A stretch of DNA of 6,039 bases, taken from the NCBI GenBank assembly GCA_937876395.1, contig CALEIM010000121.1, positions 1 to 6,039 of the forward strand, written 5' to 3'. Each line of letters opens with the position of its first letter. The first letter of the stretch is position 1. The notes beneath the pieces were generated by a model. It saw nothing but the letters and a program-made list of their open reading frames with translations, searched no databases and had not been told where the DNA came from. Shown piece by piece: positions 1-6,039 of this stretch. Source of the stretch: an uncultured Wenzhouxiangella sp. (GTDB taxonomy: Bacteria; Pseudomonadota; Gammaproteobacteria; Xanthomonadales; Wenzhouxiangellaceae). The translations under genes and the position numbers were made by a program.

Positions 1-354
1 GGCCGCGCTATTCAATTCCGGCACCGGATTGAGGTGGATTTCCATGCGATAAGCCACGTGCGAAGGCGAGTCGTATTGCACGGTCAGCTGAGAGCTCGGC
101 CAACGTTCAACGGTAATGGAACCATCGGGGTTGTCTATCCCGACATCGAAATACTGTAATCCGACGGGCATTTCGGAGCTGAACAATCGCTCGCCGCGCA
201 CTTCAGCCCCATACGCCTCACCTAGAGTGAATGACTCTCCCGCGGAAAAATCGGTGTTGCTGTAATAAGTCGATCTTAGTCCAATAGTAAAAAATGGCTC
301 GGTTGAGCCGGTGGGTTGATAGGTGTAGAACTCTTCGGCCGCCTCCGTCGTCAG
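1..354 (-). other. Unrecognised in-frame segment in nuoH after membrane helix 3
   Basis: This part of the nuoH frame codes for residues 132-249, beginning LTTEAAEEFYTYQ and running off the window at PELNSAA. I do not recognise it. It has no hydrophobic stretch long enough for a membrane helix. By my count it has 17 Asp/Glu against 5 Arg, no Lys and no Cys. It contains alternating stretches typical of beta strands (SITVERW, QLTVQYD, AYRMEIHL) and turn-like IDNPDG. Hand-counted GC of 1-300 is about 53%, against about 61% for 301-720, with 241-300 only about 40%; it uses codons such as AGA, CTA, TTA and ATA. In known complex I structures the loop between helices 3 and 4 of NuoH faces the cytoplasm, so an inserted domain would sit beside the peripheral arm. 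Alternatives are a truncated, fused nuoH or an assembly join. The junction is placed by eye near 354 and could be off by a few codons. Confidence 0.6.
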
Positions 355-747
355 GCCGCCGAGCAGCGTGCCGTACACCCCCAAAGAGGTCAGGGCCAGA
401 ACCAGCAGCAGACCGGCGTCGATATCGGCCAGCACCAGCCAGTCATCCAGCGGCACAACCGCCCAGGCGGCCAGGGCCGGGGTCAGGGCCAGCGTGGGCG
501 CAAGCACAAACAAAAACTTGCTGGCGTTGCTCGGAATGATCAGCTCTTTGGTCAGCAACTTGACCACGTCGGCAAACGGTTGCAGCAGGCCGAGCGGACC
601 AATCTGGTTCGGACCGCGTCGAGCGTGCATGTAGCCGAGCACCTTGCGCTCGAAATAGGTGTAGTAGGCCACCGCTATGGTAAGCGGGAAGATGATTATC
701 AGAATCTTCGCCAGGGTCCATAGCAGGGTCAGCAGCTGCTCCATCAT
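1..747 (-). CDS. nuoH: NADH-quinone oxidoreductase subunit H, 5' part, with a non-NuoH extension (partial at window edge)
   Basis: NuoH is the complex I membrane subunit that forms the quinone access tunnel with NuoB and NuoD and links quinone reduction to proton pumping. This reading frame opens at the ATG at 747-745 and has no stop for all 249 codons to the window edge. Residues 5-29 form membrane helix 1. Residues 32-68 carry the conserved cytoplasmic quinone-site loop: FERKVLG at 32-38, RRGPNQIG at 43-50, QPFADVVKLLTKE at 56-68. Helix 2 is about 78-99 and helix 3 about 108-131, ending GVYGTLLGG. In ordinary NuoH a short tryptophan-containing loop and an SKY...LGA.RA.AQ segment follow. Here residues 132-249 do not match that. 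The start overlaps the nuoG stop as ATGA, and a GGAGG lies 7 bases upstream. The identity of the N-terminal half is secure. Whether the gene makes a working NuoH depends on sequence beyond position 1. Confidence 0.9.
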   Translation of the reverse strand, partial: MMEQLLTLLWTLAKILIIIFPLTIAVAYYTYFERKVLGYMHARRGPNQIGPLGLLQPFADVVKLLTKELIIPSNASKFLFVLAPTLALTPALAAWAVVPLDDWLVLADIDAGLLLVLALTSLGVYGTLLGGLTTEAAEEFYTYQPTGSTEPFFTIGLRSTYYSNTDFSAGESFTLGEAYGAEVRGERLFSSEMPVGLQYFDVGIDNPDGSITVERWPSSQLTVQYDSPSHVAYRMEIHLNPVPELNSAA

Positions 748-3107
748 GTCAGCGCCTCCAGACTCAGCTCACCACCGCCGGCGCCAAGGCTTGCAACCGC
801 GTCTGTGGCCACGGCCAAGCCGACCGCGCCTGGCGCGACCCGGCTGTCAATGACCAAGTCGAGTTCAGCACTGGCCTGGCCTTGACGAACCCGTACACGC
901 CGGGCATTTTCCAGACCGTGCCGGCGGGCCGTGGCCGGATGGATGCGGCACAGCGGCGGGCCGGATTGGCTGGTCTGCTGCAGCGGCAAGGCACGGCGGA
1001 GCAGGCCGTCGCCGGCATAAATCGGCACCTCGCCGGTGCGCCACAGGGAATCGCCGTCGACCTCCACCGGTCGACTCGGCTGGTCGAAGGCGGCCTCGCT
1101 TGCGTTAGCCGAAAGCGCCTGCTCGGTAATTTCGTCCAGGCGCGCAAAATCAAAACCTTCAAGGTCCAGCAGTTCGCCGAGTTGGCGAAGAATCTTCCAG
1201 CCCGGGCGGGCCTGGCCGGGCGGGCGACCGGCCGCGGCCAGCAGCTCGCTATGGCCATCGGCGTTGACCCAGCTACCGTCGGTTTCCGGCACAGACGCCA
1301 GCGGCAAGAGCACATCCGCGCTGGCGCGCAGTACGGGATTGTCCCAGCTCGTTGCGGCGATCACGTTGGCTGCCCCTTCGAGGGCGGCGCGTGCAGCCGC
1401 GGGATCTGCGAGATCGAGATCCGGCTCAAGCTCCCACAAAAGATAGGCCTGACGCGGCTTGTCAAACATCGCACGAGCGTGCAGACCACCGCTGCGCGGC
1501 ACGCTGCCGGCGAGCCAGGCGCCGGAGCTGTTGGCCGGACCGGGAAGCACCACCAGAGCCACTTCCAGCGCCTCGGCCAACCATTCGGCCAGGCGGCGCA
1601 GCCAGCCCGCCTCGGGATGATTGAGAGCCTGATCACCGAGCAGCAGCACGCCGGATTCGGCCTTGAACAGCAGCTCGGCCAGGCGCCGCGACTCGTCGTC
1701 GGGATGGCGCTCGTCGATAAACTCACCCAGCGCGCCATCAGGCCGCGCCCGGCCGCTCAGATCAGCCGCTGCCCTGGCAATCCGGGCCAGGGTGTCGACC
1801 ATCGCCTGGGGCGGCACGATCAGACGCTCGGCCAGATCAAAGTGGAAATCCCAGGCCACCGAGTTCAAATCGGCAATTTTTGCGCCCTTGAAGCGCCAGG
1901 CGGTGCGCAGGCGCTGGCCAAGGATAGGCTGCTCGTGGCGAATATTGCTGCCAACCAGCAGCACCGCATCGGCCTCGGCGAGCCCGGCGGTGGGAATATC
2001 AAGGTGGCCGCGACCGGCTTGTGGATGAGAAAATTCGAGCATACGCAGACGATGGTCGACGTGCTCACTGCCCAGGCCGCGGGTCAGTGCGGCGGCCAGA
2101 TAATGCTCTTCGGCAGTGGCCCGGGGTGAAACCAGGGTGCCGAGCTGCTCGGCGCCATGGGTTTCGACCGCTCCGGCCAGGGCCTTTGATGCAGCTTCCA
2201 GGGCTTCGGCCCAGGTTGCCTCGTGCCACTGGCAATTGACCTTGATCTGCGGCGTGGTCAGACGGTCGTGGGCCTGCAGTCCAAAATGGCTGTAGCGATC
2301 GCGATCGGCCAGCCAACATTCGTTGACTGCCTCGTTGTCACGCGGTACGGCGCGCATGATCTGCGCTCCGCGGGTGTGATAGAACAGATGCGAGCCTAAG
2401 CAGTCGTGGCTGCCGATCGACTTGCGGGCGCGCATTTCCCAGGGTCTGGCGGTGTGGCGAAACGGCTTGTTGGTCAGCGCACCGACCGGGCACAGATCTA
2501 TGATATTGCCCGACAGTTCGGACTCGATATTGCGTTCGACAAACGTGCCTATTTCAAGGTGCTCACCGCGACTCATTCCGCCAAGCTCGGCGGTGCCGGC
2601 AATCTCTTCGAGAAAGCGCACGCAGCGCGTGCAGTGAATGCAGCGGGTCATGTCAGTTTCAACCAACGGCCCGACGTTTTTGTCACGCACGACCCGCTTG
2701 CGCTCGGTAAAGCGCGATACCGAACGACCGTAGCCCATGGCCAGATCCTGCAGCTCGCACTCCCCGCCCTGGTCGCAGATCGGGCAGTCCAGCGGGTGAT
2801 TGATGAGCAGAAACTCCATCACTCCGCGCTGGGCGTCGACCGTGCGCCGCGAATCGGTAAACACCTTCATGCCTTCGACCACCGGCGTGGCGCAGGCCGG
2901 CAGGGGCTTGGGCGCCTTTTCGACATCCACCAGGCACATCCGGCAGTTGGCCGCAATCGACAGCTTGTGGTGATAGCAGAAACGCGGAATATCGATGCCC
3001 GCCCGGTCCGTGACCTGGATGATCATCTCGCCCTTGTGCGCCTCAAGCGACTGCCCGTCGACTTCGATGGTGAGGATATTGTCTTGCTTTTGTTCAGCTA
3101 TAGCCAT
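744..3107 (-). CDS. nuoG: NADH-quinone oxidoreductase subunit G (Fe-S subunit)
   Basis: NuoG (787 aa) carries electrons from the NuoF N3 cluster through the peripheral arm of complex I towards NuoI. Residues 1-~85 are a 2Fe-2S ferredoxin domain with N1b ligands C44, C55, C58 and C72. The His-Cys 4Fe-4S cluster N5 has ligands H104, C108, C111 and C117. Cluster N4 has C156, C159, C162 and C206. From about 220 onward it is a degenerate molybdopterin-oxidoreductase fold with no cofactor role; an LPLASVPETDGSWVNADG motif lies at 600-617 and a dinucleotide-binding-like C-terminal domain at about 690-787. The accessory N7 cluster seen in E. coli and Thermus is not formed: only C236 remains in the CxxCxxxC region. 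Length is between mitochondrial-type (~700) and E. coli-type (~900) proteins. The ATG at 3107 follows the nuoF stop by 12 bases, with only a weak GGAT 5 bases upstream, so translation probably relies partly on coupling. Confidence 0.97.
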   Translation of the reverse strand: MAIAEQKQDNILTIEVDGQSLEAHKGEMIIQVTDRAGIDIPRFCYHHKLSIAANCRMCLVDVEKAPKPLPACATPVVEGMKVFTDSRRTVDAQRGVMEFLLINHPLDCPICDQGGECELQDLAMGYGRSVSRFTERKRVVRDKNVGPLVETDMTRCIHCTRCVRFLEEIAGTAELGGMSRGEHLEIGTFVERNIESELSGNIIDLCPVGALTNKPFRHTARPWEMRARKSIGSHDCLGSHLFYHTRGAQIMRAVPRDNEAVNECWLADRDRYSHFGLQAHDRLTTPQIKVNCQWHEATWAEALEAASKALAGAVETHGAEQLGTLVSPRATAEEHYLAAALTRGLGSEHVDHRLRMLEFSHPQAGRGHLDIPTAGLAEADAVLLVGSNIRHEQPILGQRLRTAWRFKGAKIADLNSVAWDFHFDLAERLIVPPQAMVDTLARIARAAADLSGRARPDGALGEFIDERHPDDESRRLAELLFKAESGVLLLGDQALNHPEAGWLRRLAEWLAEALEVALVVLPGPANSSGAWLAGSVPRSGGLHARAMFDKPRQAYLLWELEPDLDLADPAAARAALEGAANVIAATSWDNPVLRASADVLLPLASVPETDGSWVNADGHSELLAAAGRPPGQARPGWKILRQLGELLDLEGFDFARLDEITEQALSANASEAAFDQPSRPVEVDGDSLWRTGEVPIYAGDGLLRRALPLQQTSQSGPPLCRIHPATARRHGLENARRVRVRQGQASAELDLVIDSRVAPGAVGLAVATDAVASLGAGGGELSLEALT
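755..759 (-). promoter_or_regulatory. Shine-Dalgarno of nuoH, inside the nuoG 3' end
   Basis: GGAGG on the minus strand lies within the last codons of nuoG (Leu-Glu-Ala), 7 bases before the first of two adjacent ATG codons at 747 and 744. With the ATGA overlap of the nuoG stop and nuoH start, it implies translational coupling. The spacing (7 versus 10 bases) slightly favours the first ATG. Confidence 0.75.
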
Positions 3108-3119
3108 GATTGATCCGAT

Positions 3120-4415
3120 CTACGCGGCCGCGCCGATGCGGTCGGCCAGCATCGACCGCCCGTGCTCAATGTAGTATTCGAACTCCTCCCGGAAGTGGCG
3201 CAAAAATCCCTGCACCGGCCAAGCTGCGGCCTCTCCGAAAGCGCAGATGGTGTGGCCTTCGATCTGGGTGGTGACCGAGGCCAGGGTGTCGAGATCCTCC
3301 ATCCGGCCCTGCCCGATCATGATGCGGTGGATCATGCGATGCATCCAGCCGGTGCCTTCACGACACGGCGTGCACTGGCCGCAGGATTCAGCATAGTAGA
3401 AGCGCGCAATGCGACGGCAGGCGGCGACCATGTCGGTGGTTTCATCCATGACGATCACCGCGCCCGACCCCAGGCCGGAGCCGGCCTTCTGGATCGAGTC
3501 GTAATCCATGGTCAGCTCCATCATCACATCGCCGGGCAACACCGGCATCGAGGAGCCTCCGGGGATCACACCCTTGATTTTATGTCCGTTGCGCATGCCG
3601 CCGGCCATTTCGAGCAGTTCGGCAAACGGCGTGCCAAGCGGAATTTCGTAGTTGCCCGGTCGATTGACGTGGCCGGAGACGGAAAAAATCTTCGATCCGC
3701 CGTTGTTGGGCTTGCCCAACTCCAGAAACCAGTCTGCGCCGTTGCGCATGATGGCCGGCACCGAGGCCAGGGTTTCGGTGTTGTTGATCGTCGTCGGCCG
3801 ACCGTAGACGCCGAAGTTGGCGGGAAACGGCGGCTTGAAGCGCGGCATGCCCTTCTTGCCCTCGATCGATTCCATCAGCGCAGTTTCCTCGCCGCAGATA
3901 TAGGCGCCGGCGCCGACCAGATTATGGATATCGACATCAATGCCTGAGCCGTTGATGTCCTTGCCCAGATAGCCGGCCTGATAGGCCTCTTTCAAAGCCG
4001 CTTCGACACGCTCGAAGGGCTCGTGATGAAACTCGCCGCGCAGGTAGTTGAAGGCCACGGTCACGCCCATCGTATAGGAAGCGATGGCCATCCCTTCAAG
4101 CAGGGCGTGCGGATTGAAGCGCAGGATGTCGCGGTCGTGGCAGGTGCCCGGCTCGGATTCATCTGAATTGCACACCAGATATTTCTGCCCCGGTGCCGAG
4201 CGCGGCATGAACGACCATTTCAGGCCGGTCGGAAAGCCGGCGCCGCCGCGCCCGCGCAGGGCCGAATTCTTGACCGTTTCGATGATGTCTTCGGGCGGCG
4301 TTTTTTCGGCGACGATCTTTTCCCAGGCCTGCCAGCCGCCGATCTTGCGATAGGCCTCCAGGCTCCAGCAGTCGGGCTGGTCAAGATGGGTGAAACAGAC
4401 GTTGTGTTCCGCCAT
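3120..4415 (-). CDS. nuoF: NADH-quinone oxidoreductase subunit F (FMN/NADH-binding)
   Basis: NuoF oxidises NADH, passes the hydride to FMN, and sends electrons to 4Fe-4S cluster N3 at the tip of the complex I peripheral arm. From the ATG at 4415 the protein is 431 aa, the usual family length. RGRGGAGFPTGLKW (54-67) is the glycine-rich nucleotide-binding loop. CNSDESEPGTCHDRD (82-96) is the conserved acidic FMN/NADH-site segment, and ICGEETALMESIEG lies at 173-186. N3 ligands are C345, C348 and C351 in SCGQCTPCREGT, plus C391. A soluble ligand-binding beta-grasp region covers about 240-330. The frame also has a TTG at 4421 abutting the nuoE stop, but the GGAG at 4428-4425 is only 3 bases from it and 9 from the ATG, so I prefer the ATG. 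It ends in TAG at 3122-3120. Confidence 0.97.
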   Translation of the reverse strand: MAEHNVCFTHLDQPDCWSLEAYRKIGGWQAWEKIVAEKTPPEDIIETVKNSALRGRGGAGFPTGLKWSFMPRSAPGQKYLVCNSDESEPGTCHDRDILRFNPHALLEGMAIASYTMGVTVAFNYLRGEFHHEPFERVEAALKEAYQAGYLGKDINGSGIDVDIHNLVGAGAYICGEETALMESIEGKKGMPRFKPPFPANFGVYGRPTTINNTETLASVPAIMRNGADWFLELGKPNNGGSKIFSVSGHVNRPGNYEIPLGTPFAELLEMAGGMRNGHKIKGVIPGGSSMPVLPGDVMMELTMDYDSIQKAGSGLGSGAVIVMDETTDMVAACRRIARFYYAESCGQCTPCREGTGWMHRMIHRIMIGQGRMEDLDTLASVTTQIEGHTICAFGEAAAWPVQGFLRHFREEFEYYIEHGRSMLADRIGAAA

Positions 4416-4421
4416 GCTCAA

Positions 4422-4949
4422 TTACTCCAGTCCGTCGAGGATCTCATCGACCTTCTCGGGCGTGAGATGCTCATGGTAATGGCCGTCAACCATCATCACC
4501 GGCGCGCCCACGCAGGCGGCAACGCATTCTTCCTCGCGCTTGAGGAAAATGCGTCCGTCCGGGGTCGTCTCGCCAATCCGTGTGGCCAGGCGCTTTTCGA
4601 CGTGTTCGACGATCTTGTCCGAGCCGCACAGCATGCACGAGATATTGGTGCAGATCGAAATCGAGTGCCGGCCAACCGCTTCGGTCTCGATCATTGAATA
4701 AAAGGTGGCGACCTCATAAACCCAGACGGGCGGCAGTTCAAGGTAGTCGGCGACGGCGTCCATCAGATCGCTGCTGACCCAGCCGCCGTTCTGTTCCTGG
4801 GCGGCGATCAACGCCTGGATAGTGGCCGAGCGCCGGCCCTCGATCCCTTCTGGGAACTTCGCGCGCCAGTGATCAATGACCTGGCGAGTCGCCTCGCTGA
4901 GCAGTTCGGCCTTGCCGTCAACCGCGCTGATGGGAATGGGTTCGCTCAT
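4422..4949 (-). CDS. nuoE: NADH-quinone oxidoreductase subunit E (24 kDa, 2Fe-2S)
   Basis: NuoE (175 aa) is the thioredoxin-fold 2Fe-2S subunit that pairs with NuoF in the NADH-oxidising module; its N1a cluster can accept an electron from the flavin. Residues 15-~85 are the N-terminal helical region with the family segments AAQEQNGGWVS (49-59) and VYEVATFYSMI (77-87). The thioredoxin-like domain holds the N1a ligands C100 and C105 (CTNISC) and C142 and C146 (CVAAC), followed by GAPVMMVDGHYHEHLTPEKV. An additional cysteine, C108, lies just after the second ligand. The start ATG overlaps the nuoD stop as ATGA, and a GGAG at 4963-4960 is 10 bases upstream, consistent with coupled translation. 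Length is normal for the family. Confidence 0.97.
   Translation of the reverse strand: MSEPIPISAVDGKAELLSEATRQVIDHWRAKFPEGIEGRRSATIQALIAAQEQNGGWVSSDLMDAVADYLELPPVWVYEVATFYSMIETEAVGRHSISICTNISCMLCGSDKIVEHVEKRLATRIGETTPDGRIFLKREEECVAACVGAPVMMVDGHYHEHLTPEKVDEILDGLE
4425..4428 (-). promoter_or_regulatory. Shine-Dalgarno of nuoF, deciding its start
   Basis: GGAG on the minus strand overlaps the last nuoE codons just before its TAA stop. It sits 9 bases before the ATG at 4415 (good spacing) and 3 bases before the TTG at 4421 (too close). This supports the ATG and a 431-residue NuoF over the 433-residue alternative. Confidence 0.7.
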
Positions 4950-6039
4950 CGGTCGATCTCTCCAAACACGATGTCCTGGGTGGCGATCAGGGCGGCAATA
5001 TCGGGCAGCATATGCCCTCTTGCCATTTCGTCCATTGAGGCCAAATGGGCATAGCCCGGCGCACGCAGATGAACACGGAACGGCTTGTTTGCACCGTCGG
5101 AAACCAGGTAGCAGCCAAACTCGCCCTTGGGCGCTTCAACCGAAGCGTAGGTCTCACCTTCGGGCACGCAATAGCCTTCGCTGAACAGCTTGAAGTGATG
5201 AATGAGGGCTTCCATGTCATCCTTCATTTCTTCGCGGCTCGGCGGCGCGACCTTGAAATCGCGCACGATCACCGGGCCGGGATTGGCGCGCAGCCAGGCG
5301 ATGCACTGCTTGGCGATCCGGGTCGATTGACGAAGTTCCTCAACCCGCACCAGGTAACGGTCATAGCAGTCGCCGTTGCTGCCGACGGGAATATCGAAAT
5401 CGACCTCGCGATACTTCGCGTAGGGCTGCTTTTTGCGCTGGTCCCATTCGACCCCGCTGCCCCGGAGCATCGGCCCGGTAAAGCCGAGCTGCAGCGCGCG
5501 TTCCGGGCTGACCTGACCGATATCGACGGTGCGCTGTTTCCAGATGCGGTTATCGGTCAGCAGGGTTTCGTAATCATCGATGCGGGTCGGGAAATCATCC
5601 ATGAAGGCTTCGATGAAGTCGAGCAGCGATCCTTCCCGCCATTGGTTCATGCGCGCCAGATCCTTGCTCTTGCGCCATGCCGTCTCGGCCACTTTGGGCA
5701 TTTCATCGGGCAGATCCCGATAGACCCCGCCGGGCCGGTAATAGGTGGCGTGCATGCGCGTACCCGAGACCGCCTCGTAGACGTCCATCAGGTCTTCGCG
5801 CTCGCGGAAGCAGAACAGGAACACGCTCATCGCACCGATGTCGAGGCCGTGCGCGCCCAGCCACATCAGGTGGTTCAGGATGCGCGTGATCTCGTCGAAC
5901 AGGGTGCGGATGTACTGCGCGCGCAGCGGCGGGGTGATGCCCAGCAGCCGCTCGATGGCCAGCACATAGGCGTGCTCGTTGCACATCATCGAGACGTAGT
6001 CGAGCCGGTCCATGTAGGGAATGGACTGGTTGAAGGGCT
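4946..6039 (-). CDS. nuoD: NADH-quinone oxidoreductase subunit D, N-terminus outside window
   Basis: NuoD (49 kDa subunit) lines the quinone-reduction pocket with NuoB and NuoH and is related to the large subunit of NiFe hydrogenases. About 363 codons are visible and roughly 50 N-terminal residues, including the HPSTHG-type loop, should lie past 6039. The frame is open upstream of the ATG at 6013: it reads PFNQSIPY directly before MDRLDYVSMMCNEHAY, a conserved internal NuoD segment, so that ATG is not the start. Counting from that Met, further landmarks are GLDIGAMSVFLFCFRERE (56-73), GTRMHATYYRPGGVYRDLP (84-102), TGPMLRGSG (169-177), APKGEFGCYLVSDG (294-307) and the typical C-terminus DIVFGEIDR (347-355). 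The tyrosine in RLDY is in the position of the quinone-binding tyrosine described in Thermus Nqo4 (by motif, not alignment). It ends in TGA, overlapping the nuoE ATG by 4 bases. Confidence 0.97.
   Translation of the reverse strand, partial: PFNQSIPYMDRLDYVSMMCNEHAYVLAIERLLGITPPLRAQYIRTLFDEITRILNHLMWLGAHGLDIGAMSVFLFCFREREDLMDVYEAVSGTRMHATYYRPGGVYRDLPDEMPKVAETAWRKSKDLARMNQWREGSLLDFIEAFMDDFPTRIDDYETLLTDNRIWKQRTVDIGQVSPERALQLGFTGPMLRGSGVEWDQRKKQPYAKYREVDFDIPVGSNGDCYDRYLVRVEELRQSTRIAKQCIAWLRANPGPVIVRDFKVAPPSREEMKDDMEALIHHFKLFSEGYCVPEGETYASVEAPKGEFGCYLVSDGANKPFRVHLRAPGYAHLASMDEMARGHMLPDIAALIATQDIVFGEIDR

Noticed and set aside
1..354. Intein as the explanation for the nuoH insert
   Set aside because: The segment does not open with a Cys/Ser-type splice block and shows no intein or homing-endonuclease motifs in what is visible; it has no cysteine at all.
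316..723. Overlapping plus- and minus-strand frames over the nuoH 5' region, including a 135-codon plus-strand frame and a 92-codon minus-strand frame
   Set aside because: Translation of the minus strand from the ATG at 747 gives clear NuoH helices and the quinone-site loop. The other frames are rich in Arg, Pro and Gln and match nothing.
882..2129. 415-codon open frame on the plus strand opposite nuoG
   Set aside because: It lies fully inside nuoG, which has clear family motifs. The product has no recognisable domain and is low-complexity in Gly, Ala, Arg and Gln, as expected for a shadow frame in GC-rich DNA.
2406..3113. 235-codon open frame on the plus strand opposite the nuoG 5' end
   Set aside because: It is antisense to the Fe-S ligand-coding part of nuoG, with no recognisable motif; treated as a shadow.
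3162..3947. 261-codon open frame on the plus strand opposite nuoF
   Set aside because: It is antisense to the conserved nuoF catalytic region, with His/Ala/Gly-rich composition and no domain; a shadow frame.
6011..6013. ATG at 6013 as the start of nuoD
   Set aside because: The frame is open upstream and already codes for conserved NuoD residues (NQSIPY); the family also needs about 50 more N-terminal residues.

Overview
The window is an internal stretch of a proton-translocating NADH-quinone oxidoreductase (respiratory complex I) operon, read entirely on the minus strand. In transcription order (high to low coordinates) it holds the 3' part of nuoD, complete nuoE, nuoF and nuoG, and the 5' part of nuoH. 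nuoD is a separate gene with a normal NuoD C-terminus, and NuoG lacks most ligands of the accessory N7 cluster. Protein sequences, GC-rich codon use and gene order suggest a gammaproteobacterium of the Xanthomonadales/Chromatiales/Wenzhouxiangella sort. That placement is inference from resemblance, not from a search.

Layout: 6039-4946 nuoD (N-terminus outside the window); 4949-4422 nuoE (4-base ATGA overlap with nuoD); 4415-3120 nuoF (6 bases after nuoE if the ATG start is used); 3107-744 nuoG (12 bases after nuoF); 747-1 nuoH (4-base ATGA overlap with nuoG, still open at the window edge). No gene-free stretch exceeds 13 bases. I see no promoter, terminator, tRNA, mobile element or CRISPR. 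The promoter would lie upstream of nuoD (probably before nuoA) and the terminator beyond nuoH (probably after nuoN), both outside the window.

Together NuoE, NuoF and NuoG form the NADH-oxidising module: FMN plus clusters N1a, N3, N1b, N5 and N4. NuoD is part of the quinone-reducing connecting module and NuoH is the membrane subunit that forms the quinone tunnel with it. All expected Fe-S ligands are visible, so the module looks functional.

The one real anomaly is at the low-coordinate end. The first ~131 residues of nuoH are ordinary NuoH through the third membrane helix. The same frame then continues without a stop for another 118 codons of sequence that does not resemble NuoH: soluble, acidic, lysine- and cysteine-free, apparently beta-rich, and encoded at lower GC. 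The expected SKY/LGA/RA-AQ segment of NuoH does not appear before the window ends. This is either a domain inserted in the cytoplasmic loop between helices 3 and 4, a truncated and fused nuoH, or an assembly chimera. The window alone cannot decide between these.
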